Source: Solihabitans fulvus (GTDB taxonomy: Bacteria > Actinomycetota > Actinomycetes > Mycobacteriales > Pseudonocardiaceae). Taken from it: 64,000 bases of DNA. The notes under the pieces were generated by a model. That model was given only the letters and a program-made list of their open reading frames with translations, did not search any database and was not told the origin of the DNA. Positions 25,925-35,878 of this stretch are shown in pieces (position 1 is the first letter of the stretch; the number at the start of each line of letters is the position of its first letter). The position numbers were made by a program, and so were the translations under genes. Location of the stretch: contig NZ_VUOB01000010.1 in assembly GCF_008386585.1 (NCBI RefSeq), forward strand, positions 352,722-416,721. The letters run 5' to 3'.

Positions 25925-27916
25925 GTGTCACGCATCCGACAGCAGGCCGTCGTCGTTGGCTGTGTGCTGGCCGCGCTCCTCGCCATGGCCGGCCTGTTCG
26001 TCACCGACTACGGCATCGACCCGACCACCTGGCTGGCCGGTGCCGTCACGGCGTTCCTGCTGTTCCTCGCGACCCTGGACCCGTGGCTGCACCGCCACCG
26101 CGCGCACGGGCTGAGCACCGACCAACACCTCGACACCGCAGCCGAGGCCCTCGCCGTCGCGCTGCACAGCCAGTGGCAGGCCGAGTGCCGGACGCGCGGG
26201 CTGGCCGGCCCCCAGCTGCTCGACCTGCGCTGGACGGCGACGGACCTGCCGGTCAGCGACGCGCCGCCCGCGCAGGCCGGCCGCAGCGACGCCGTCGTCG
26301 GCGCGTTCGAGCGGCAGGCCGGCAGGCGCATGGTGCTGATCGGCGAGCCGGGCTCCGGCAAGAGCACGGTCGCGATGCTGCTCACCATCGGGCTGCTCGA
26401 CCGCAACGCCGACGGCCAGATCCCGGTGCTGTTCCCGCTGTCCACCTGGGACCCCACCAGCGAGGACCTGCGCGCCTGGATGACCCGCAAGCTCTACGAG
26501 GACCACCCCGCGCTGCGCAACACCGAGCTGTACGGCAGCTACACCGCCGACCTGCTGATCGAGCGCCGCCGGATCTTCCCCGTCCTCGACGGCCTGGACA
26601 CCATCCCGGCCAACCGGCGCGCCGAGGCCGTGCGCAAGATCAACCGGGCCGTGCCGCCGAGCGCTCCCCTGCTGCTGACCAGCAGGCGGGCCGAGTTCGC
26701 CGGCGCGGTCGCCGAGGCGGGCCGCATCCCCGGCGCGTCCGTCGTCGAACTCCAGCCGCTGGACCACGAGGAGGTAGCCGGCTACGTGCGGGCCAGCGCC
26801 GACGCGGTCACCGCGGCCCGCTGGGAACCGGTGTTCCTGCACCTGCGCGACGAGCCGAGCGGCCGGCTGGCCGACACGCTGTCCGTGCCGCTCACGCTGT
26901 GGCTGGCCAGCCAGGTCTACGGGACCGGCGCCGCCGAGCCGACCGAACTGCTCGACCGTGGCCGGTTCCCCGACCGCGCGGCGATCGAACGGCGGCTGGT
27001 CGACGGCCTGCTGCCGGTGCTCTTCGACCGCTGGCACGGCGGCGCGGAGGCCGATGGTCAGCTCGTCACGCCGGGACAGGCCGAACGCGCGCTGGCCTAC
27101 CTCGCCGGCCAGCTGCGGGCCAGGGGCAGCCGCGAGTTCGCCTGGTGGGAGCTGCGCCGATCCGTGCCGCCGGTCCTGCTCACGGTGCTCGGCGCCGCGG
27201 CGCTCGGCCTGCTGTCCGCGTTCGGCGTCGCCTGGCTGATGACCTACGCCAGCTCGCCGAAGCTCGCGCCGGCGACCGGGCTCGGCGCGGGCTGCGTGAT
27301 GGCCGCGCGGACCGTGTTCGTGTCCACCGCCAACTACCGGGCCCGCAGCGCGCGGCAGAAATCCGGGCTGTGGCGCAGCCTGCTGCTGTCCAGCCTGGTG
27401 CTCGGCACCGCAGTTGGCCTGGTGTTCGGCGCGCTGTACGGGCTGGACGCCGGGCTGGTCGTCGGGCTCGGCCTCGCGGTCGCCTCGGCGCTGCGGTTCG
27501 CGCTGGCCAGCTCGGCCGAGCTGACCAGGGCGTCCAGCCCGAAGGCGACGATGGCGCGGGACCGCGCGGTGGTGTGGGCGGGCTCGCTCGTGCTCGCCGT
27601 GGTGTTCGGGGCCGCGTCGGCGCTGGTGTTCGGCCCCTACCAGACCGGCATGGTCGGGCTCGGCTTCGTGTCCGGGCTGATGCTGGGGTTCGCGCTGTCG
27701 GTGCAGTCGCTGCGCTGGTGGTGGTTCACGGTGGCGCGGGCGTGGCTGGCGCTGCGCGGCAGGCTGCCCTGGCAGCTGATGGCCTTCCTCGAGGACGCGC
27801 ACCGGCGAGGCGTGCTGCGTCAGGCCGGGTCCTGCTACCAGTTCCGGCACGCGCTGATCCAGGACCGCCTCGCCGACCGAAACACGTCCGCGTCCCGCGA
27901 CGAGCTGAACGTCTAG
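25925..27916 (+). CDS. Membrane-anchored NACHT NTPase with C-terminal multi-helix membrane domain
   Basis: STAND-class NTPase, 663 residues. Two membrane helices open the protein (about 8-50). The linker QLLDLRWTATDLPVSD precedes the NACHT core: Walker A GEPGSGKST (140-148), Walker B FPVLDGLD (218-225) and sensor LLLTSRRAEF. A winged-helix-like region follows to about 400, then five to six membrane helices (about 413-600) with no LRR, TPR or WD repeats. Start GTG 25925; a start at 25883 would add 14 residues. Bacterial NACHT proteins are often immune sensors; here the C-terminal membrane domain could be an effector or sensor (inference). Confidence 0.85.
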   Translation: MSRIRQQAVVVGCVLAALLAMAGLFVTDYGIDPTTWLAGAVTAFLLFLATLDPWLHRHRAHGLSTDQHLDTAAEALAVALHSQWQAECRTRGLAGPQLLDLRWTATDLPVSDAPPAQAGRSDAVVGAFERQAGRRMVLIGEPGSGKSTVAMLLTIGLLDRNADGQIPVLFPLSTWDPTSEDLRAWMTRKLYEDHPALRNTELYGSYTADLLIERRRIFPVLDGLDTIPANRRAEAVRKINRAVPPSAPLLLTSRRAEFAGAVAEAGRIPGASVVELQPLDHEEVAGYVRASADAVTAARWEPVFLHLRDEPSGRLADTLSVPLTLWLASQVYGTGAAEPTELLDRGRFPDRAAIERRLVDGLLPVLFDRWHGGAEADGQLVTPGQAERALAYLAGQLRARGSREFAWWELRRSVPPVLLTVLGAAALGLLSAFGVAWLMTYASSPKLAPATGLGAGCVMAARTVFVSTANYRARSARQKSGLWRSLLLSSLVLGTAVGLVFGALYGLDAGLVVGLGLAVASALRFALASSAELTRASSPKATMARDRAVVWAGSLVLAVVFGAASALVFGPYQTGMVGLGFVSGLMLGFALSVQSLRWWWFTVARAWLALRGRLPWQLMAFLEDAHRRGVLRQAGSCYQFRHALIQDRLADRNTSASRDELNV

Positions 27917-27936
27917 AACGTCTATCTAGCGGGGGA

Positions 27937-30387
27937 TCACTCGCTGCGGAGGCTGTCCTGGCGGACCGCGCCGCGCAGCGCCGGCAGCGTCAGCGCGGTC
28001 ACCACCAGCACCAGCACGGTGGCCGCGCCGACGGTCAGCCCCACGTCCGGCCAGCCGATGTCGACGTGGTCGAACGCGTTCACCGCGGACTGAGTCCTGG
28101 ACAGCGCGAGCACCACGAGATAGGCGATGCCGGAGCCGACCGGCACGGCCAGCGCCACCCCGATGCCCATCGCCACCGCGTTCTGCCACAGCGCGGCGAG
28201 CGCGAGCGTCCGCCTCGGCACGCCGGTCGCCACGAGCACCGCGACCTGCCTGCGGCGCTCACCCACCTGGTCGACGGCGGACACGGCCAGGCTGACCACC
28301 GCGAGCAGCGTCACCAGCGCCGATCCGCCGAGCACCCCGCCGCGCAGCGAGTCGAACAGGGCCACCTGCGCGCTGATCCCCGGCGAGTAGGGCCGAACGG
28401 CCCGGTCCACCCTGGCGGTCGCGGCGACCAGCCGGTCGACGAACTCGGCCGACGGGTCGCCGCGCGCGATCAGCTTGCCCGGCTGCACGCCGTCCATTGC
28501 GGGGTCGGCGCCCGCGGCCACCAGCAGCGTCCCGTCGGACAGGTGCTCGTCGACGTTGCGGCCCGGCCGCGAGACCTCGGTGTAGGCCCGCGCCACCCAG
28601 TCGACCCGCTGCGTAGGGTCGCCCGACTTGACCAGCCGGAACGCCGTGCCCGGCTGGATCGCCGCGCCGCCGCGCACCCGGTAGACCGCGCCTGGCCGGC
28701 AGTCCGGCACGCCGACCAGGTCGACCAGCTCGGCGCAGTCGGTGCTGATCAACCGGCCCAGCCCGCCGTCGGCCGAGTAGAACTCCCGGAACTCGCTGAC
28801 CCGGCCAAGGCCGCCGACCAGCCCGACGCTCTCCTCGACGGCGCGGACCTCGGTGTGCGGGTCCAGGTAGAGCGCGACGCGCCCCCGCGTCGAGCCGTCC
28901 TCGGCGATCCGCTGGTCGATCGCGCCGTAGACCTGCGCCCCGGACGCCAGCAGCGCCTGGAGCGCGAGGCCGCCAGCCAGCACCACGACCACGCCGGACA
29001 GCACCCGCGCGCCCGCCGTGTCGAACCGCAGCTGCCGGACCCCGAGCAGCGCCGCGACCCCCGCAGGCCGCCAGCGCGCCGCGACCAGCCCCAGCAGCCA
29101 CGGCAGCAGCGCGGCCGCGCCGGCCAAGACCAGCGCGATCCCGACGGCGGTCAGCGTGTTGTCGCCGGTGCCGCCGAACCCCTGCCAGCCGTGCTCGGAG
29201 GTCACCGACCTCGGCAACAACAGCACCAGCACGCCGCCGACCACCAGCGCCACCCGCCACCGGACGCGCCGCGCCACCGGCTCGGCCCCGCGCACCAGCC
29301 CCAGCGGGCCGACGTCGATGCCGTGCAGGGCCGCCAGCGCGGCGAGCACCGCGACCACCGGAACGGCCAGCACCACCAGGCCGCCGAGCACCGGGTCCGG
29401 CAGCAGGTCGGTCGGGAAGTAGCCGACCTGCTCCACCTCGACGAACCGGACCAGCGGCCGGGCCGCGAAGAACAGGGCGACGCCGACGAACACGCCGAGC
29501 ACCGACCCGGCGAGGGACTCGCCGCTGGCGATCCGCCCGGTCTGCGCGCGGCCAGCGCCGGCGAGCCGGATCGCGGCCAGCCGCTGGGCCCGCGCCGACG
29601 CGCCGATCCGCGTCGCGACCAGCACGAAGATGCCGAGCGGCACCAGCAGCGCCACCGTCACCGCGACCAGCAGCAGCCGGTAGGTCGGCGGGATGTCCGG
29701 CGGCGTCCGGTGGTCGCCGAAGCCCCGCACGTCGACCGCCCCGGCGAGGTGGTTGGGCGCCAGCCCGGCGTAGAACAGCAGCTCCTTGGGCCTGCGCAGC
29801 CCGTCGTCGCCGATGATGCCGACGATCCGCTCCGGGAACTGCGCGCGCAGCCCCGCCGCGTCGCCGGAGTCGAGCAGGTCGGCAAGCGCAGGCGAGACCA
29901 ACAGCTCGCCGGGGGCCGGAATCCGTTGCACGCCAGCGGGTTTCGGCGCGCCGTCGCCGGTCGGCGCGAGTTCCGCGCCGAGCACCCGTTGGCCGTGCCA
30001 GTCGATGGTGAGCTGGCGGACCTTCAGGCCGGCCCGCCCCGGGTCCGGCGCGCCGAGTTCCATGGTGCTCGCGCTGGCCCGCAACGCCTTCGCGTCCCGC
30101 GCTGGCCCGATCGAGGAGGCCAACAGCAGCACGGTCACCCCGAGCCCGACGCCGACCGCGGTGAGCGCCAGCCTGGCCCACGACGACCGGCCGCCGCCGA
30201 CCGCCAGCCGGACCCCGAGCACCAGATCAGCAACCCACCCGCGCAAGCCAGCCAACTCCGCTCGTCGTGCCGGTCTCCTCCGCAACCAGAAATACCAGGA
30301 GATCCACTCGCGTGCCGCCACGATCGTTGGCCACATCGTTGGCCACTCGGGCAGTCCCGGCTGCCTCGGCAGGACCTCGGAGGTCAC
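27937..30387 (-). CDS. FtsX/MacB-type ABC transporter permease, no ATPase partner
   Basis: About 816 residues with two FtsX-like halves: a helix near 60, a long extracellular domain (about 90-235), three helices (about 240-365), a second block of helices and extracellular domain (about 385-645), and three final helices (about 670-800). This duplicated layout is that of permeases exporting lipids, peptides or antibiotics with a separate ATPase. No ATP-binding gene is adjacent. The start is uncertain: GTG 30387 gives the longest form, and ATG 30336 or a later codon is plausible because conserved sequence begins near LRGWVADLVLG. Confidence 0.85.
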   Translation of the reverse strand: MTSEVLPRQPGLPEWPTMWPTIVAAREWISWYFWLRRRPARRAELAGLRGWVADLVLGVRLAVGGGRSSWARLALTAVGVGLGVTVLLLASSIGPARDAKALRASASTMELGAPDPGRAGLKVRQLTIDWHGQRVLGAELAPTGDGAPKPAGVQRIPAPGELLVSPALADLLDSGDAAGLRAQFPERIVGIIGDDGLRRPKELLFYAGLAPNHLAGAVDVRGFGDHRTPPDIPPTYRLLLVAVTVALLVPLGIFVLVATRIGASARAQRLAAIRLAGAGRAQTGRIASGESLAGSVLGVFVGVALFFAARPLVRFVEVEQVGYFPTDLLPDPVLGGLVVLAVPVVAVLAALAALHGIDVGPLGLVRGAEPVARRVRWRVALVVGGVLVLLLPRSVTSEHGWQGFGGTGDNTLTAVGIALVLAGAAALLPWLLGLVAARWRPAGVAALLGVRQLRFDTAGARVLSGVVVVLAGGLALQALLASGAQVYGAIDQRIAEDGSTRGRVALYLDPHTEVRAVEESVGLVGGLGRVSEFREFYSADGGLGRLISTDCAELVDLVGVPDCRPGAVYRVRGGAAIQPGTAFRLVKSGDPTQRVDWVARAYTEVSRPGRNVDEHLSDGTLLVAAGADPAMDGVQPGKLIARGDPSAEFVDRLVAATARVDRAVRPYSPGISAQVALFDSLRGGVLGGSALVTLLAVVSLAVSAVDQVGERRRQVAVLVATGVPRRTLALAALWQNAVAMGIGVALAVPVGSGIAYLVVLALSRTQSAVNAFDHVDIGWPDVGLTVGAATVLVLVVTALTLPALRGAVRQDSLRSE
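30323..30346. repeat. 12-bp tandem duplication
   Basis: ATCGTTGGCCAC occurs twice in tandem (30323-30334 and 30335-30346) in the 5' part or leader of the permease gene. Confidence 0.8.
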
Positions 30388-30427
30388 TTCCCGACATGAT
30401 CACCCTGGTCCCGCCTACGATGTGGGG

Positions 30428-30946
30428 GTGACTGGTCTGGCTGCCGGCGTCAGCGCCGGGCAGGAATCCGGCTGGGACGCCGAGCACGATGTCGAGCTGC
30501 TGCTTGCCTTCCTCAACACCACGGACATCTCGCACGGCACCGACGTACTCGACACCGAGGCGAGATGGCGCGCCTGGGTCGCCGGGCGAAGCCTTGGGGT
30601 GGCGGGAAATCCCGGCAAGGCACGCGTCGTGCGCAACTCGCTGCGCGCGTCGGTCGGCGACCCGCGCGAGGAACGCAACGCGCGGGAGCTGGCCGGGACG
30701 ATCCGGATCGAGCTGACCGACGGCGTGCCCATGCTCGCGGCCAAGGACGCCCTCGGCGCGGTGCTCGCCTCGGCCGCCCGGCTGGCCATGCTCGGCTACT
30801 GGGCGCGGTTCAAGATCTGCGCCGCCGAGGACTGCCGGTCCGCGTTCTTCGACCGCTCCCGCAACCGCTCCCGCACCTGGTGCTCCATGCAGGTGTGCGG
30901 CAACCGGGAGAAGGCGCGCAACTGGCGCGAACGCGCCAGGGCCTGA
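30428..30946 (+). CDS. CGNR zinc-finger protein (ABATE-type domain)
   Basis: 172 residues. The N-terminal part (about 15-120) matches the ABATE/stress-response-like domain (LLLAFLNTTDISHGTDVLDT; RWRAWVAG). The C-terminal CGNR zinc finger reads ICAAEDCRSAFFDRSRNRSRTWCSMQVCGNREKAR, with four Cys for zinc and basic residues for nucleic-acid binding. Likely a transcriptional regulator. The GTG start at 30428 lies six bases after TACGAT (30416-30421), a leaderless arrangement. It is divergent from the FtsX permease, which may be its target (inference). Confidence 0.88.
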   Translation: MTGLAAGVSAGQESGWDAEHDVELLLAFLNTTDISHGTDVLDTEARWRAWVAGRSLGVAGNPGKARVVRNSLRASVGDPREERNARELAGTIRIELTDGVPMLAAKDALGAVLASAARLAMLGYWARFKICAAEDCRSAFFDRSRNRSRTWCSMQVCGNREKARNWRERARA

Positions 30947-30958
30947 CCTCCGGCACGG

Positions 30959-32215
30959 TCAGAACAGCAGCTGGGACACCGTGTAGATCACCAGGCCGGC
31001 GAGCGCGCCGACCACGGTTCCGTTGATGCGGATGAACTGGAGATCCCTGCCGACCTGCAACTCGATCTTGCGGGAGGTCTCCGTCGCGTCCCACCGCTCC
31101 ACCGTGTCGGTGATCAGCGTGGTGATCTCGGCGCGGTAGTTGGACACGACGTAGGCGGCGACGCCCTCCAGCCAGCCGTCCACCTTGCCGCGCAGCTGGT
31201 CCTCGGTCGTGAGCTTCGACCCGAGCGACTCCAGCCCGTGGCGCACCCGCGTGCGCAGCTCGCTCGACGGGTCCTCGGCGGCGTCCAGCAGCATCTTCTT
31301 GGCGGTGCCCCACGCCGAGCCGACCAGGTTCTGCACCTCGGGGTGCGCCAGCACCTGCCGCTTGACCTGCTCGGCCCGCTCCATGGTGACCGGGTCGTGC
31401 TGGAGATCCTCGGAGAAGGTGATCAGGAACTGGTCGATGGCCAGCCGCATCGGGTGGTTCACGTCGGTCTTCACCGCCCACGCGAAGTTCACCAGCTCCA
31501 GGTACACCTTGTCCGCGAGCATCGAGTCGACGAACTTGGGCGACCAGCTCGGCGCGCGGTTGGACACGACCCGCATCACGGTGTCGTGGTTGGCCTGCAC
31601 CCAGTCGAACGCCCGGTCGCACATCAGGTCGACCAGCTTGTGGTGCGCGCCGTCGGTCAGCACCTGGGACAGCAGCTTGCCGAGCGGCGGGCCCCACGGG
31701 TGCGCCATGATCCGGCTGACCAGCGCCTGCTCGACGACGGCCTGCACCTCGTCGTCCCGCAGGATCGTGACGGCGCCCCTGACCAGGTTCGCCAGCTCCG
31801 AGGTGACCCGCTCGGCGTTGTCCGGCACCGCGAGCCACCTGCCGAGCCGCCCGCCGACGTCCGCCCGACGCAGCTTGTCCCTGACCACGCCCTCGGCCAG
31901 GAAGTTGGTGCCGACGAACTCGCCGAGGTTGCTGCCGAGCGCGTCCTTGCGGGTCGGGATGATCGCGGTGTGCGGGATCGGCAGCCCGAGCGGGCGGCGG
32001 AACAGCGCGGTGACCGCGAACCAGTCAGCCAGCGCGCCAACCATGCCGGCCTCGGCGGCCGCCCTGACGTAGCCGACCCAGGCGGGCCCGCCAGCCTCCT
32101 GGCTCCTGGCCACCAGGAAGATCACCGTCGCCGCGACGAGAAAGCCCGACGCGACCAGTTTCATCCGCCGCAGATCCCGCCGTTTGGCCGCATCCGCCGC
32201 ACTCAGTTGCTCCAC
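30959..32215 (-). CDS. DUF445 membrane protein
   Basis: 418 residues. A membrane helix lies near 20-38, followed by WVGYVRAAAEAGMVGALADWFAVTALFRRPLGLPIPHTAIIP, the DUF445 hallmark. A long amphipathic helical middle comes next, and a final hydrophobic segment (VVGALAGLVIYTVSQLLF) anchors the C-terminus. Function unknown; members resemble large helical envelope proteins. It converges with the CGNR gene and is divergent from the aminotransferase gene with only 29 bp between starts. Confidence 0.88.
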   Translation of the reverse strand: MEQLSAADAAKRRDLRRMKLVASGFLVAATVIFLVARSQEAGGPAWVGYVRAAAEAGMVGALADWFAVTALFRRPLGLPIPHTAIIPTRKDALGSNLGEFVGTNFLAEGVVRDKLRRADVGGRLGRWLAVPDNAERVTSELANLVRGAVTILRDDEVQAVVEQALVSRIMAHPWGPPLGKLLSQVLTDGAHHKLVDLMCDRAFDWVQANHDTVMRVVSNRAPSWSPKFVDSMLADKVYLELVNFAWAVKTDVNHPMRLAIDQFLITFSEDLQHDPVTMERAEQVKRQVLAHPEVQNLVGSAWGTAKKMLLDAAEDPSSELRTRVRHGLESLGSKLTTEDQLRGKVDGWLEGVAAYVVSNYRAEITTLITDTVERWDATETSRKIELQVGRDLQFIRINGTVVGALAGLVIYTVSQLLF

Positions 32216-32244
32216 GACCTCATTGTCCGTGATGATCCTCGGTT

Positions 32245-33417
<1,173 letters not shown>

Positions 33418-33499
33418 CGCGGCCGAACCCGGCCTGACACGATCGGGCGGTGTGCCGCCGGGCGCGGATCCGAAGATCGTCGCGCCGCTTCCAAACGGC

Positions 33500-34063
33500 A
33501 TGCGGGAACAGACGACAGCGGACCTGGTCGCCATGGCCGGCGCGGGCGACCAGGATGCCTGGCAGGAGCTCGTCCGGCGGCACCTCGGCCTGGTCTGGTC
33601 GGTCGCCAGGTCGTTCCGGCTGAGCGAGAACGACGCGGCCGACGTCTGCCAGCACACCTGGCTCGCCCTGGTGCGGCACCTGGATCAGCTGCGCGAGCCG
33701 GCGCGGCTGGCGGCCTGGCTGGTCACCACAGCGCAGCGGGAGTCGCTGCGGGCGTTGGCCGCCGGGGTGCGCGAGACGCCGGTCGAGCAGTGGACGACGC
33801 CATGGGACGAGGAGTCCCGCCCGGAGGACTCGGTGCTGACCGGCGAGCGGGCGGCCGCGCTGTGGCGGTTGTTCACCGGGCTGCCCGAGCGCTGCCAACG
33901 CATCCTGCGTTTCGTCGCCTACTCGCCGGAGCTGAGCTACACCGAGGTGGCCGACGCGCTCGGCATCCCCGTCGGCAGTCTCGGCCCGACCCGCGCCCGC
34001 TGCCTGGCCGCGCTGCGGCAGCGGGCGCTGACCGCCGGCGTGCTCGAGGAGGCCGTCCGATGA
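33500..34063 (+). CDS. ECF-type RNA polymerase sigma factor
   Basis: 187 residues from ATG 33500 (203 if GTG 33452 is used). Region 2 is ADLVAMAGAGDQDAWQELVRRHLGLVWSVARSFRLSENDAADVCQHTWL; region 4 is LPERCQRILRFVAYSPELSYTEVADALGIPVGSLGPTRARCLAALR. No classical anti-sigma gene follows. Instead, its TGA overlaps the ATG of a 51-residue protein gene. Such two-gene arrangements occur for small actinobacterial sigma factors. Target promoters unknown. Confidence 0.88.
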   Translation: MREQTTADLVAMAGAGDQDAWQELVRRHLGLVWSVARSFRLSENDAADVCQHTWLALVRHLDQLREPARLAAWLVTTAQRESLRALAAGVRETPVEQWTTPWDEESRPEDSVLTGERAAALWRLFTGLPERCQRILRFVAYSPELSYTEVADALGIPVGSLGPTRARCLAALRQRALTAGVLEEAVR

Positions 34064-34215
34064 CGGAGCAGGGCGCGCGCCCGTGTGCCGCGAACCGTCC
34101 GCTGCTGGACGAACTGGCCGGCCTGTTCGAGCGGCTGGATCCGCCGCCGGACGGAATCCTGCTCGCGGCGCTCGGGGCGTATCCGCTGGCCGACAAGGAT
34201 TCCCCGGCGACGTGA
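34060..34215 (+). CDS. 51-residue protein coupled to the sigma factor
   Basis: A small acidic protein (MTEQGARPCAANRPLLDELAG...) with a predicted helix around LLDELAGLFERLDPP. Its ATG overlaps the sigma-factor stop codon (ATGA), strong evidence that it is translated. It has no zinc motif or membrane helix, so it does not look like a ZAS or membrane anti-sigma factor. A regulatory partner of the sigma factor is a reasonable guess. Confidence 0.6.
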   Translation: MTEQGARPCAANRPLLDELAGLFERLDPPPDGILLAALGAYPLADKDSPAT

Positions 34216-34520
34216 CGACCCGGCTTGCTGTCCATCGGGGACTGTGTCGCCGCGACGCTCACTCTGTGTTGTCCCGGGGTCCATCGTGGACCCGGTCCGG
34301 CTGGCGCAGTCGAGTCCACACAGGACTGCCCGCGCGAAACGCCCGCAAAACAAGGGACACAGACAGTAGTTGATCACCTCGCGGGTTACCCGGACAGCCG
34401 CACCAGACCGCCCTTCCGAGTGGTTCCCGCCAGGGACGTACGCAAAAACCGTGACCAGTGCTAGACATACACCATCGCCGACGTGGGCAGACACGTTACG
34501 CCGACGATGAGGAGACGGTG
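34216..34520. other. Intergenic region, 305 bp
   Basis: No convincing gene. It contains a short hairpin GGGTCCA-TCG-TGGACCC (34277-34293), a possible terminator for the sigma operon. AT-richer sequence around 34345-34380 may hold a promoter for the following membrane protein. Confidence 0.5.
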
Positions 34521-35516
34521 GTGATACCCGTGGCCAGCTCAGGTGAGGCGCGCGCGAACAACGCACGCCTGCGCCGCCTAGTGCTGCGGACGCTGACCGT
34601 CGGCGGGCTCGCCGCGCTGGCCTGGCTCGGTGGCGCGGCCATCGCGTCGGCGAGCACCGGGGCCTCCTCGTCCGGCCAGACCTCGTCGGCCGTCGGCCAC
34701 GACAGCACGAGCCAGGGCGCCGCACGCCCGAGCACCGCCGGCCAGTACGCGGCCGATCCGGGCACGGCGAGCCGGCCCTCCGCCGCGTCGACCGCCCCCG
34801 CTTCGACCGGTGCCGGCCGAGGCGGCGCGGCCCCGGCGGCGGTCAGCACCGCGACCGGCACGTGGACCGACGCGGTCGCCGGCCTCACCGACCCGGTGCT
34901 CGGCGGCCCGACCACCCCGGCGTCGTCCGGCGGCGGCTCCACCGGCGGCCCGGCCGGCAACAGCGCGAGCGGCGGTGCCGTGCAGGTGCTGCCACAGCCC
35001 ACGGACCAGGCGTCCCCGGACCCGAGCATCGGCCGCAGCGGATCGAGCACCCAGGGCACCGTGTCCAACAGCGTGCCGCCCCGCGCGGCCACACCGGCCC
35101 AACCACCGGCGCCCAGCCTCCCAGCGCCGGTCGCGGCCGCCGCGCCGACGCAGCCGACACCCGCAGCCTCCACGGCCGCGACTCGGCCTGCGCCGCTCGC
35201 GCCTGCCGAGGCCCGGCAGTCCCGGCCGTCGGAGGCCGCCGCCGCGCCCTCGGCCGAGCAGGCGCCCGGCGTCGAGGACAGCGCCACGCACCCGTCGCCG
35301 GTGTCGGTGCCGGGCCCGCAGCCGGCTCAGTCGCCGTCCGCGTCCTCGGGTTCGGCCGGCACCCACCAGTACCAGTCCGGTTCGCGCGGCGGTCAGACCG
35401 GCGTGCCGACCGCGACCACCACGCTCGGGCCGCCGGTCAGCTGCGGCGTCGAGCAGGTGCGCGGCCACGGTTCGCCGCGCGCCATCCCCGGCCTGCCGAG
35501 CACCTCGCCGGACTGA
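34521..35516 (+). CDS. Ala/Ser/Pro-rich membrane-anchored or secreted protein
   Basis: 331 residues from GTG 34521, chosen because AGGAG lies six bases upstream; a GTG at 34458 would extend it by 21. A basic N-terminus (ANNARLRRLVLR) and one hydrophobic helix (TLTVGGLAALAWLGGAAIASA) are followed by about 280 residues of low-complexity Ala, Ser, Pro, Thr and Gly, as in extended wall-spanning stalks. No folded domain is recognised. Placement after the sigma-factor operon suggests, but does not show, control by it. Confidence 0.7.
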   Translation: MIPVASSGEARANNARLRRLVLRTLTVGGLAALAWLGGAAIASASTGASSSGQTSSAVGHDSTSQGAARPSTAGQYAADPGTASRPSAASTAPASTGAGRGGAAPAAVSTATGTWTDAVAGLTDPVLGGPTTPASSGGGSTGGPAGNSASGGAVQVLPQPTDQASPDPSIGRSGSSTQGTVSNSVPPRAATPAQPPAPSLPAPVAAAAPTQPTPAASTAATRPAPLAPAEARQSRPSEAAAAPSAEQAPGVEDSATHPSPVSVPGPQPAQSPSASSGSAGTHQYQSGSRGGQTGVPTATTTLGPPVSCGVEQVRGHGSPRAIPGLPSTSPD

Positions 35517-35681
35517 CCCGACCCATCACCCACGGCACCGGTCTGCCCTACGCACTCGGGCGGGACCGCGTCTGCGCAGGGTGACACCGTGCGCGGCCGG
35601 CAGTCGCCGACCGTTCGCAGCGCCCCTTCATCGACCTCCTGGCTTCCCGACCTGCCACCGCGCCCGGTCAGGTCGGGCACT

Positions 35682-35718
35682 GGCCCCGGCGCCGCGTTGC
35701 CCCCGCGGCGCCGGGGCC
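35682..35718. terminator. Perfect 15-bp hairpin
   Basis: Arms 35682-35696 and 35704-35718 pair perfectly with a 7-nt loop; CCTAAAAAG follows on the plus strand. Likely terminator between the Ala/Pro-rich protein gene and the MocR gene. Confidence 0.7.
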
Positions 35719-35788
35719 CCTAAAAAGCCATTTCGACGCACGGCAGTCACCAATCCGTCCGGCACACCGAGGGGCTGTGCCGGCCCCC

Positions 35789-35836
35789 GTTTCGGGCCCG
35801 TAGCGCGACCTCCCTGGCGCGCTGCGGGCCCGAAAC
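35789..35836 (-). terminator. 19-bp hairpin after the MocR gene
   Basis: Arms 35789-35807 and 35818-35836 are complementary with one mismatch (a G-U pair in RNA on one strand) and a 10-nt loop. It begins 43 bases downstream of the MocR stop. Confidence 0.65.
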
Positions 35837-35878
35837 GTGTTCGGAGCACTGAATGTTCAGAGCACTGTGCGGAAGGCG

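Larger units (their letters stand above)
35517..35878. other. Intergenic region, 360 bp, with strong hairpins
   Basis: No gene seen. It holds two large hairpins and, at 35838-35851 and 35854-35867, two nearly identical 14-bp direct repeats (TGTTCGGAGCACTG, one mismatch). All lie between two converging genes. Confidence 0.6.

Noticed and set aside
26083..30399. 1438-codon open frame on the plus strand
   Set aside because: It runs out of frame through the NACHT gene and antisense to the permease; composition is Arg/Gln/Pro-rich and there is no family similarity.
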